Shown here: piece by piece, positions 1 through 4,850 of the stretch
How positions within the stretch are numbered: the stretch's first letter is position 1
Layout of the letters: the number at the start of each line of letters is the position of its first letter
Assembly: GCA_035551835.1 (NCBI GenBank)
Contig: DASZMN010000051.1
Location: 1-10,972, forward strand
DNA: 10,972 bases
Reading direction: 5' to 3'
From: Bog-473 sp035551835
GTDB lineage: Bacteria; Actinomycetota; Acidimicrobiia; Acidimicrobiales; RAAP-2
Position numbers and translations under genes: made by a program
Notes under the pieces: generated by a model
What the model saw: the letters and a program-made list of their open reading frames with translations, nothing else
Told to the model about the DNA's origin: nothing
The model's database searches: none

Positions 1-43
1 GCCCGACGATGACGGCGTCGGGTGCCGGCTGCTGTGCTGGCAT
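1..43 (-). CDS. Partial CDS, N-terminus of a probable FAD/NAD-binding (Rossmann) protein
   Basis: Only the first 14 codons are inside the window. They read MPAQQPAPDAVIVG and the gene runs off the left edge. A short disordered lead followed by D-A-V-I-V-G is the typical first beta strand and start of the glycine loop of FAD- or NAD-dependent oxidoreductases (V-I-V-G-x-G). The next codon begins with C, so the residue after the glycine is L, P, H, Q or R; the rest of the loop is not visible. The gene is divergent from the KstR-like regulator, with 62 nt between the two starts, so it is a natural candidate target of that regulator. A TACGCT hexamer ends 8 nt before the ATG, suggesting a leaderless or nearly leaderless mRNA. 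The reading rests on very little sequence; another Rossmann-fold enzyme is possible. Confidence 0.5.
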   Translation of the reverse strand, partial: MPAQQPAPDAVIVG

Positions 44-51
44 GGCTGGCC

Positions 52-57
52 AGCGTA
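52..57 (-). promoter_or_regulatory. Putative -10 element of the left-edge gene
   Basis: Read on the minus strand this is TACGCT, which matches the actinobacterial TANNNT -10 pattern. Eight bases separate it from the ATG at 43, so transcription would begin at or 1-2 nt before the start codon. No convincing -35 is seen. With one flanking G it forms a 7-bp inverted match (CAGCGTA at 51-57, TACGCTG at 94-100) to the -10 of the divergent regulator gene. Confidence 0.45.
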
Positions 58-93
58 GTGGGCCTGTCCCGAAGGTCCTGATGACACTGCGGA

Positions 94-99
94 TACGCT
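94..99 (+). promoter_or_regulatory. Putative leaderless -10 element of the TetR gene
   Basis: TACGCT matches TANNNT and lies at -12 to -7 if the A of the ATG at 106 is +1, the exact geometry of leaderless actinobacterial promoters. No Shine-Dalgarno precedes the ATG. GACA (83-86) and TGTC (99-102) form a weak dyad around the hexamer that could belong to an autoregulatory operator, but this is tentative. Confidence 0.5.
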
Positions 100-105
100 G
101 TCGGA

Positions 106-771
106 ATGGAGCAGACGCTGGCCCGCCCGCTCACTCGCGCGCAGCAGGCCAGGCGCCAGCGCGTCATCGACGCGGCGATGGCATTAGGGCTCGAAGGCGG
201 GTACGAGGCCGTGCAGATGCGCGACGTGGCGGCCCGCGCCGACGTCGCGATGGGCACCGTCTACCGCTACTTCTCGAGCAAGGACCACCTCTTGGCCGCG
301 ACGTTGGCCCACTGGATCGAGATGCTCGACACGCGCATCGGACAACACCCGCCCGCCGGCGCCCATCCGGCCGACCGCGTGCTCGAGGTCCTCGATCGCG
401 CCCTGCGCGCCATGGGCCGCCAGCCCAAGCTCGTCGCCGCGGTCTTCACGTCGCTATCGTCGCCCGACCCCGCGGCCGTCGGTTGCCAACAGCAGATCAC
501 GCTGTTGATGGAGGGGATCATCTCGCGCGCCATGGGCGAGCCCGAGGTCCCCGACATGTCCGAGCGGGCGCGCATGATCGGCCACGTCTGGTACTCGGCC
601 CTGGTCGGTTGGATCAACGGCTGGTCCACCATGGCCCGGGTCTACGACGAGCTCTCCGTGTCGGTCCGCCTCCTGTTGCCCGACGAGCTGGTCGAGCGGC
701 GCACCTCCGCCGCCCCGGCCCCCACCTCCACCTCCGCCTCCGCCCCCAGCCCCGCCTCCGCCTCCGCCTGA
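106..771 (+). CDS. TetR/AcrR-family transcriptional regulator, KstR-like
   Basis: 221-residue DNA-binding repressor. The N-terminal HTH covers about residues 16-62; its core (EAVQMRDVAARADVAMGTVY, then RYFSSKDHLL, about 34-63) closely matches mycobacterial KstR, the repressor of cholesterol catabolism that senses sterol-derived CoA thioesters. The C-terminal ligand domain also resembles KstR in W-x-S-x-L-x-x-W (162-169) and S-V-R-L-L-L (186-191). From about residue 200 a 22-residue tail of Ala, Ser, Pro and Thr, coded by CCTCCG-like hexamers, extends past the usual end and is probably disordered. The ATG at 106 fits the family's N-terminus and the leaderless -10 at 94-99. The gene is divergent from a probable oxidoreductase. 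KstR-like class is well supported; control of steroid genes is inferred. No TnnAACnnGTTnnA box was found by eye nearby. Confidence 0.88.
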   Translation: MEQTLARPLTRAQQARRQRVIDAAMALGLEGGYEAVQMRDVAARADVAMGTVYRYFSSKDHLLAATLAHWIEMLDTRIGQHPPAGAHPADRVLEVLDRALRAMGRQPKLVAAVFTSLSSPDPAAVGCQQQITLLMEGIISRAMGEPEVPDMSERARMIGHVWYSALVGWINGWSTMARVYDELSVSVRLLLPDELVERRTSAAPAPTSTSASAPSPASASA

Positions 772-807
772 AGTCCTTCTGTCGGCCGGCCGCCCCTTTC
801 CCCCGGA

Positions 808-829
808 CCCGTTCCGGCGGCCGGACGGG
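808..829 (+). terminator. GC-rich stem-loop downstream of the TetR gene
   Basis: CCCGT (808-812) pairs with ACGGG (825-829) and CCGG (814-817) with CCGG (821-824), with one bulged T and a 3-nt loop. That makes a 9-bp stem 36 nt after the TetR stop. There is no U-tract, so it is a candidate hairpin terminator of the kind described in actinobacteria, not a canonical intrinsic one. Confidence 0.4.
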
Positions 830-922
830 GCCGCCTCACCTCCTGCTCAGCGAGCAGAACCGGGTGCCTCGCCCGCAACTGACTACACGGAGAACGACGA
901 GCCACCTGCGGGTGTATTGGCG

Positions 923-981
923 GTGCTCCTTATGTTTTGGCAAGCCCACCTGGGGCGAATGGTCATAAACATAAGGAGCAC
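923..981. repeat. Perfect 15-bp inverted repeat with 29-nt spacer
   Basis: GTGCTCCTTATGTTT at 923-937 is exactly complementary to AAACATAAGGAGCAC at 967-981. The spacer holds a small nested stem (GCCC 944-947 with GGGC 953-956). The arms are far richer in A/T than the surroundings. It lies between two convergent genes, so a bidirectional terminator is one reading, but no U-tract follows on either strand. Each arm contains AAGGAG, a perfect Shine-Dalgarno core when read outward. The similarity of the arms continues outward (see the 852-1052 entry), so this is the conserved head of two inverted copies rather than an isolated hairpin. Confidence 0.85.
973..978 (+). promoter_or_regulatory. Shine-Dalgarno AAGGAG before a small ORF
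   Basis: A perfect AAGGAG ends 8 nt before the ATG at 987. It is part of the right arm of the 15-bp inverted repeat, so in a transcript containing both arms it would be buried in the stem. The left arm carries the same hexamer but has ATA where the right arm has ATG. Confidence 0.4.
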
Positions 982-986
982 TCCGT

Positions 987-1091
987 ATGCACTCGAGTGA
1001 GGAGTCGGGTTCTCGGCGTATGCGGCCGCGCGCGGGACCCCGCCTTCTCCGCGTATACGGCCGCGAGCGGGTCGCGACCCTCTCCGAGTAG
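987..1091 (+). CDS. Possible small ORF, 34 codons, unknown product
   Basis: ATG at 987 to TAG at 1089-1091, in the otherwise gene-free convergent region. The start is supported by a perfect AAGGAG with 8-nt spacing, one of the best Shine-Dalgarno sites in the window. The predicted peptide is small and very basic. It begins MHSSEESGSRRMRPRAGPRL and ends VATLSE; Arg is the commonest residue, and there is no membrane segment or signal peptide. It is encoded largely by the 35-bp repeat units, whose length is not a multiple of three, so the repeats do not repeat at protein level. The inverted left copy has lost the ATG. It could be a real small protein, a leader peptide, or a chance ORF in a structured repeat; I cannot name a family. 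Confidence 0.3.
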   Translation: MHSSEESGSRRMRPRAGPRLLRVYGRERVATLSE

Positions 1092-1110
1092 AGACACGCG
1101 ACGGGGGCCC
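1010..1110 (+). repeat. Degenerate 35-bp tandem repeats, about three units
   Basis: Units begin TCTC at 1011, 1046 and 1081, exactly 35 bp apart. By hand, units 1 and 2 agree at 25 of 30 leading bases (common core GCGTAT-CGGCCGCG), and units 2 and 3 at about 20 of 30. Unit 2 contains two perfect palindromes, CGTATACG (1052-1059) and GGGTCGCGACCC (1069-1080). A further palindrome, CACTCGAGTG (990-999), lies just upstream, flanked by ACTCC and GGAGT. The dense dyad symmetry suggests a structured RNA or a protein-binding DNA array. There is no spacer turnover of the kind seen in CRISPR. Confidence 0.6.
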
Positions 1111-1133
1111 CGGATGCGCCCAGAGTGTGGTTC

Positions 1134-1158
1134 GGCTCCGCTGCGGGGCGGCTCAGCC
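1134..1158 (-). terminator. Weak stem-loop downstream of the amidohydrolase gene
   Basis: GGCT (1134-1137) with AGCC (1155-1158) and CCGC (1138-1141) with GCGG (1148-1151) form an 8-bp stem with a 3-nt bulge and 6-nt loop. It begins about 18 nt past the amidohydrolase stop on the minus strand. There is no U-tract, so a terminator role is only suggested by position. Confidence 0.3.
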
Positions 1159-1185
1159 CCCGAGTCAGCCCCGGAGTCAGCCCCG
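1150..1185. repeat. 12-bp tandem repeat across the amidohydrolase stop codon
   Basis: Three 12-bp units: two identical GAGTCAGCCCCG (1162-1173 and 1174-1185) and a diverged GGCTCAGCCCCC (1150-1161). On the minus strand each contains TGA in the frame of the amidohydrolase, at 1177-1179, 1165-1167 and 1153-1155. The true stop is therefore followed by two more in-frame stops made by the duplication. Confidence 0.85.
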
Positions 1186-2844
1186 GAGCACGGTCCCGGG
1201 CCGGGTGGCCAGGCCCTCGGCGGCCGGCGCTCCGTCGACCCGGATCGGCACCCCGTTGACCAGGGTGTGGGTCATGCCCACCGGCGCATCGGCGGTCAGG
1301 CGCTCGCCGTCGGCCGGGAAGTCGCGGACGCGGCGCAGCGGCCCCGGCGCCACGGTCGCCGGGTCGAAGACGCACAGGTCGGCGGCCTTGCCCTCCGCCA
1401 CCGTGCCCCGGTCCGACAGGCCGTAGACGCCGGCCGGCTCGCCGGTGAGCTTGTGGATGGCGCGCTCGAGTGGCATCACCTCGCGCTCGCGCACCCAGTT
1501 GCCCAGCAGGTCGGTCGAGAAGCAGGCGTCGCAGAGCTGCGAGACGTGCGCGCCCGAGTCGGCGAGACCGAGGAGCACGTTGTCGCGGGGCAACAGCCAC
1601 GCGATGGCGTCGGGGTCGTCGTTGGCCAGCACCGACCAGAAGCGTGCCTCGAGGTCGTCGTCCAAGGACACGTCGAGCATGACGTCGAGCGGCGTGCACC
1701 CGCGCTCTTCGGCCAACACGGCCACCGGCCGGTCGGCCAGGTCGGGGTGCGACCGGGACTCGGCGACCGAGATCGCGGCCCAGTTCAAGGGGAAGGTGCC
1801 CGCCCGCCCGCTCACGTCCTCCCAGGCGGCCGCGCGCCAGGCCGGGTCGCGGTAGGCCGCGAGCCGCTCGGACTTCGGCTTGCCCATGAGCGCGGCGAAG
1901 GTCGGACGCATGTTGAGCGTGAACGGCTCGGACAGGTTCATCTGGAAGACCAGGGGCCGACACGAGACCTGGGGCCACACCTGCACGCCGTCGGCCCAGG
2001 CCGCATCGTGCTCGGCGATGACCTTCTCGTGATACGGGTAGCCCTTCACGGTCAGCAGCGCCGTCCAGGTGAACGGCCGGCCCACCTCGCGCTGGAGCCG
2101 GAACACCTCTTGGTTGGGGAAGACGCCGCCCGGCAGCAGCGCCACCACACCCCGCCCGCTCTGCTTGACCGGCTCGAGCAGTGCCCGGAGCTCCGCCAGG
2201 TCGGCCACCCGCGAGGGCACCGGCCGCCCACTGTCGCCGTTGTGCGTGGGCGAAGCACTCGAGGCGAAGCCCGCCGCCCCACCCGCCATGGCGTCGGCGA
2301 CCACCGACTGCATCTGCGCGATCTCGTCCGGCGACGCCGGCCGTTCGTACGCGTCCTCGCCCATGACGTACAGGCGCACGGCGGTGTGCCCGACGTAGCA
2401 GCCGTAGTTCAGCGACACCCCGCGACCCTCGACCGCATCGAGATATTGCGGGAACGTCTCGAACTCCCCCCACGGCACCCCGGCCGCCAGGGTGTCGAAG
2501 CTCATGTCCTCGACGTGTTGGAGGGTCCGGGCCAGCAGCGCCACCCCGTCGGCGCGGATCGGCGCAATGGAGAACCCGCAGTTGCCCGCGATCACCGTCG
2601 TGACGCCGTGGAAGGACGACGGCGTGAGGTCGGGGTCCCAGAACACCTGCGCGTCGTAGTGGGTGTGGATGTCGACGAAGCCCGGGCAGACCACCTGGCC
2701 CGACGCGTCGAGCACCCGGGTTCCGCTGAGCCCGTCCCCGATGCCGCTGATCCGGCCGTCCGTGACGGCCACGTCGGCGGGGCGGCCCGACGCTCCGGTC
2801 CCGTCGATGACCGTGCCCCCACGAATGACGATGTCAGCGCTCAT
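1177..2844 (-). CDS. Amidohydrolase, N-acyl-D-amino-acid deacylase (D-aminoacylase)-like
   Basis: 555-residue cytoplasmic TIM-barrel metal hydrolase. It opens with the beta-sandwich strand (IVIRGGTVIDGTG, 5-17), then the metal motif H60-T-H62-Y-D64 and GNCG with C89, the Cys ligand typical of D-aminoacylases. S-A-S-P-T-H-N-G-D-S-G-R-P-V-P (196-210) and L-A-D-S-G-A-H (427-433, candidate metal Asp D429) follow. The C-terminal strand region R-G-T-V-A-E-G-K-A-A-D-L (479-490) is typical of the superfamily. The T-H-x-R and H-H-K segments that supply metal His ligands in characterised D-aminoacylases are not seen: the corresponding stretches read ALLPGG (235-240) and TALLTVKGYP (261-270). Superfamily is certain; substrate is unknown and need not be an N-acyl-D-amino acid. 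ATG 2844 fits the family start and has no Shine-Dalgarno. It is divergent from the alpha/beta hydrolase. Confidence 0.9.
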   Translation of the reverse strand: MSADIVIRGGTVIDGTGASGRPADVAVTDGRISGIGDGLSGTRVLDASGQVVCPGFVDIHTHYDAQVFWDPDLTPSSFHGVTTVIAGNCGFSIAPIRADGVALLARTLQHVEDMSFDTLAAGVPWGEFETFPQYLDAVEGRGVSLNYGCYVGHTAVRLYVMGEDAYERPASPDEIAQMQSVVADAMAGGAAGFASSASPTHNGDSGRPVPSRVADLAELRALLEPVKQSGRGVVALLPGGVFPNQEVFRLQREVGRPFTWTALLTVKGYPYHEKVIAEHDAAWADGVQVWPQVSCRPLVFQMNLSEPFTLNMRPTFAALMGKPKSERLAAYRDPAWRAAAWEDVSGRAGTFPLNWAAISVAESRSHPDLADRPVAVLAEERGCTPLDVMLDVSLDDDLEARFWSVLANDDPDAIAWLLPRDNVLLGLADSGAHVSQLCDACFSTDLLGNWVREREVMPLERAIHKLTGEPAGVYGLSDRGTVAEGKAADLCVFDPATVAPGPLRRVRDFPADGERLTADAPVGMTHTLVNGVPIRVDGAPAAEGLATRPGTVLRG

Positions 2845-2850
2845 GCACCC

Positions 2851-2856
2851 ATCGTC
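2851..2856 (-). promoter_or_regulatory. Possible leaderless -10 of the amidohydrolase gene
   Basis: Read on the minus strand this is GACGAT, separated by 6 nt from the ATG at 2844. It keeps the A at -11 and T at -7 that are most conserved in TANNNT, but has G in place of the first T. There is no Shine-Dalgarno before the start, which fits leaderless expression. Confidence 0.28.
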
Positions 2857-2911
2857 GCAGCCACCGGGGGCGCGTGCACGTGCGGGTGGCCGACCAGGAC
2901 CGGCGGTCGGA

Positions 2912-2917
2912 TACCGT
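2912..2917 (+). promoter_or_regulatory. Possible -10 of the alpha/beta hydrolase gene
   Basis: TACCGT fits TANNNT and would put the transcript start near 2924, giving a leader of about 70 nt that ends in GGAG. No clear -35 is seen. The 148-bp divergent intergenic region (2845-2992) also holds a GCACGTGC palindrome at 2876-2883 and nothing else that I can name. Confidence 0.25.
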
Positions 2918-2992
2918 GGGTTTGCGGCGCGATCGTCGTTCCCGCGAGAGGGATCGAGCTACACGCCCAGCGAGCGCAGGATCGGAGTGCAC

Positions 2993-4108
2993 ATGGCGGT
3001 TCGGTTTTTCAGACAGAAGACGACGCCACAGTTCGACGACACCCTGCAGATCTCGGGCGCCATCGTGGCGCCCAGCGACGGACCGTCGCCCGTGCAGCTG
3101 GTCGACTCGGGTCACGCGGCGCACGGGCTCGGTGTCGTGCGCGACCAGTACGTCCGCAAGATCCGCAAGACCCCGACCATCCGCATGGTCCCGAGCTCGA
3201 TGATGGTCGAGGGCCGCCGCCTCCGCTTCGCCGTCTCGGACAACGTCGACGCGTACGGGCCCGACGGACCCGGCACGCCGCCGGTGTGGGCGGTCAACGT
3301 CCACGGGTACTTCGCCGGCGGCGGCATGTACTGGCGGGAGAGCGCGCGCATCGCCGAGCAGCTGGGCTGGCGCATGATCAACCCGAGCCTCCCCGGCTTC
3401 GGCGGGAGCGACCCCCTCGAATGGCAGGACGTCTCCATGGAGAACCTGGCCAACCAGATCATGGCGATCGTGCACAAGGTCGACGCCGGCCCGGTCGTCC
3501 TGCTGGGCCACTCGATGGGGGGTGCGGTGGCGGTGCAGTTCGCGCACGACCATCCGCGGCGGACGCTCGGCATCATCTATCGCGACGGCATCAGCACGCC
3601 GGCGTGGAAGGACCGAACCGGCATCCTGCCCGCGCTGCTCACTCCGCTCCTGCCCGACGTGGCCCCCATGGTGGACATGATCGCGGCGGTCATCTTCGAC
3701 CTCCCCGACCTCGCCCTCGGCCGCCTGTACTCCACCGTGCGCGCCGTCCTGCCCGACATGCGCCAGAACATCCGCACGGTCTCCCAGACGCTCCCCGTCG
3801 GGAGCATGCTCATGGGCGTCGACCAGCGCAGCGAGGTCCGGCACCTGGCGGCCCAGCAGATCCCTATCCTCAACGAGTGGGGCTGTTTCGATCGCATCAC
3901 CCCGGGCCACACGGCGCTCGAGTTCGCCGCCATCGCCCGCTCGCCCGTGCTCTGGGTGCCGGGCGGCCACAGCTGGATGCTCGCCCGCCCCCAGGGCCAA
4001 GCCGACATCCTGACCCACCTGGCGCGGGGCCACGAGTTCACGGCGCGGATCGACGACCGCTGGCGCCAGCTCACCCCGCGCGAAACCACGTTGCGCGCCG
4101 TCAACTGA
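2993..4108 (+). CDS. Alpha/beta hydrolase
   Basis: 371-residue serine hydrolase. The oxyanion-hole region is V-H-G-Y-F-A-G-G (103-110), the nucleophile elbow G-H-S-M-G-G (172-177, S174), the probable acid D300 in N-E-W-G-C-F-D, and the catalytic His H326 in G-G-H-S-W. The order and spacing suit a complete triad; residues about 205-280 form a helical lid. The first 90 residues are an extra N-terminal segment before the fold, with a basic stretch (Y-V-R-K-I-R-K, 53-59). No signal peptide or membrane segment is seen. The frame stays open far upstream, antisense to the amidohydrolase, but ATG 2993 is chosen because GGAG (2984-2987) sits 5 nt before it; an in-frame GTG at 2987 is the alternative. 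Substrate cannot be told; esterases, lipases and C-C hydrolases share this pattern. The DedA gene follows 64 nt downstream. Confidence 0.88.
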   Translation: MAVRFFRQKTTPQFDDTLQISGAIVAPSDGPSPVQLVDSGHAAHGLGVVRDQYVRKIRKTPTIRMVPSSMMVEGRRLRFAVSDNVDAYGPDGPGTPPVWAVNVHGYFAGGGMYWRESARIAEQLGWRMINPSLPGFGGSDPLEWQDVSMENLANQIMAIVHKVDAGPVVLLGHSMGGAVAVQFAHDHPRRTLGIIYRDGISTPAWKDRTGILPALLTPLLPDVAPMVDMIAAVIFDLPDLALGRLYSTVRAVLPDMRQNIRTVSQTLPVGSMLMGVDQRSEVRHLAAQQIPILNEWGCFDRITPGHTALEFAAIARSPVLWVPGGHSWMLARPQGQADILTHLARGHEFTARIDDRWRQLTPRETTLRAVN

Positions 4109-4119
4109 CGGTCGTTTTG

Positions 4120-4137
4120 GCCGGGCCGCCGCCCGGC
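4120..4137 (+). terminator. GC stem-loop between the hydrolase and DedA genes
   Basis: GCCGGGC (4120-4126) pairs perfectly with GCCCGGC (4131-4137) around a CGCC loop, 11 nt after the hydrolase stop. There is no U-tract after it; the TTTT run lies before it. It could terminate, attenuate or stabilise the 3' end of the hydrolase mRNA. Confidence 0.4.
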
Positions 4138-4172
4138 GCCGCCCGGATCCCGCGCCGCGGACACCACGGGCC

Positions 4173-4847
4173 GTGATCGACAAGGTCCTCCAGCCCCTCC
4201 TCTCGCTGCACGGGTGGGAGGCCTACCTGTTGGTTGGTGTGCTCGTGGCGGCGGAGGCCTCGATCATGATCGGCTTCGTCTTTCCCGGCGAGACGGCCGT
4301 GATCCTCGGGGGCGTGATCGCATCGAAGGGAGGCGTCAGCGTCGTCGGCATGACGGCCTGCGTCGTCCTGTGCGCCATCGCCGGCGACTCGATCGGTTAC
4401 TGGGTCGGCGACAAGTGGGGCGGCCGGCTCCTGCAGTTCGGACCGCTGCGTAAACGCCAGAAGGGGATCGAGTCCGCGCTCGCCCAGCTGAAACGGCGCG
4501 GCGCCGTCGCCGTGTTCGTGGGGCGCTTCACCGCCTTCCTGCGCGCGGTCATCCCCGGCCTCGCCGGCGTGTCCAAGATGCGCTACCGGGTCTTCCTGCC
4601 CGCCAACGCGGCGGGCGCCCTCTGCTGGGGCGTGCTCTTCGTCCTGCTCGGCTACTTCGTCGGCGAGCGGGTGGAGAAGGTCACGGGGATCGCGTCCGAC
4701 GTCCTCTTGGGCCTCATCGTCGTGCTCATCGTGGTGCTGTTCGTCCGGCGCCGGCGCAAGGAGAAGCGAGAGTTCGAGGGGCCGTCCGAGACGTCGACCT
4801 CCTCCGGCTCCGCCTCCGGCCCCCCGGCCGGCGCTGACGGGGCTTGA
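4173..4847 (+). CDS. DedA/Tvp38 (SNARE-associated) family membrane protein
   Basis: 224-residue inner-membrane protein. Family signatures are F-P-G-E (37-40) after the first hydrophobic stretch, G-D-S-I-G-Y-W-V-G (71-79), and V-G-R-F-T-A-F-L-R-A-V-I-P-G-L-A-G (116-132) with the conserved R118, R124 and P128. Hydrophobic segments lie near 17-36, 42-70, 140-163 and 175-192; the re-entrant FPGE and GRF-R-P motifs are as in DedA proteins, which are linked to lipid (undecaprenyl phosphate or phospholipid) translocation and proton-motive-force homeostasis. After the last helix comes a basic stop (RRRRKEKRE) and a 24-residue Ser/Gly/Pro/Thr tail. The start is GTG with no strong Shine-Dalgarno, so the exact start is less sure than the family. 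The stop lies 3 bp from the stop of the convergent GH1 gene. Confidence 0.9.
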   Translation: MIDKVLQPLLSLHGWEAYLLVGVLVAAEASIMIGFVFPGETAVILGGVIASKGGVSVVGMTACVVLCAIAGDSIGYWVGDKWGGRLLQFGPLRKRQKGIESALAQLKRRGAVAVFVGRFTAFLRAVIPGLAGVSKMRYRVFLPANAAGALCWGVLFVLLGYFVGERVEKVTGIASDVLLGLIVVLIVVLFVRRRRKEKREFEGPSETSTSSGSASGPPAGADGA

Positions 4848-4850
4848 CCC

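Larger units (their letters stand above)
852..1052. repeat. Two inverted copies of an unrecognised ~90-bp element
   Basis: Going outward from the 15-bp perfect core, the left arm (937 down to about 852, minus strand) and the right arm (967 to about 1052, plus strand) stay alignable without gaps; by hand about 41 of the next 76 bases match. A GTTCTC block falls at the same offset in both arms (TTCTC starts at 894 minus and 1010 plus), and a second TTCT block follows exactly 35 bp later in each (859 minus, 1045 plus). This suggests two head-to-head, diverged copies of one element with internal 35-bp periodicity. It matches nothing I recognise: no transposase, and no terminal inverted repeats at the outer ends. 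Confidence 0.6.

Noticed and set aside
642..905. 87-codon minus-strand ORF beginning in the left arm of the inverted repeat
   Set aside because: Mostly antisense to the 3' end of the TetR gene with a Glu/Ala shadow of its repeat tail. The AAGGAG in the arm is too far (about 18 nt) from its GTG.
9..968. Long plus-strand ORF overlapping the TetR gene
   Set aside because: It is the same strand in another frame; its protein is Arg/Pro/His-rich with no domain, as expected for a GC-rich shadow frame. The TetR frame has clear family motifs.
923..981. Xer/dif-type recombination site or integron attC site
   Set aside because: TTATGTTT loosely recalls one dif half-site, but the second half-site and 6-bp centre are missing, and attC core motifs are absent. 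There is no recombinase gene in the window.
1011..1110. CRISPR array
   Set aside because: The 35-bp units are contiguous and degenerate along their whole length; there are no unique spacers and no cas genes.
836..2473. 545-codon minus-strand ORF overlapping the amidohydrolase
   Set aside because: Out-of-frame shadow of the amidohydrolase running into the intergenic repeat. Its KHKEH segment, mirrored in a plus-strand shadow, only reflects the DNA inverted repeat.
2663..2992. Upstream extension of the alpha/beta hydrolase frame to an ATG at 2663
   Set aside because: The extra 110 codons lie antisense to the amidohydrolase 5' end and across the divergent promoter region; the Shine-Dalgarno at 2984-2987 supports the start at 2993.
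937..4176. 1079-codon plus-strand ORF
   Set aside because: It is antisense to the amidohydrolase and out of frame with the alpha/beta hydrolase; low-complexity Arg/Gly/His composition, no domains. High GC removes stops from such frames.
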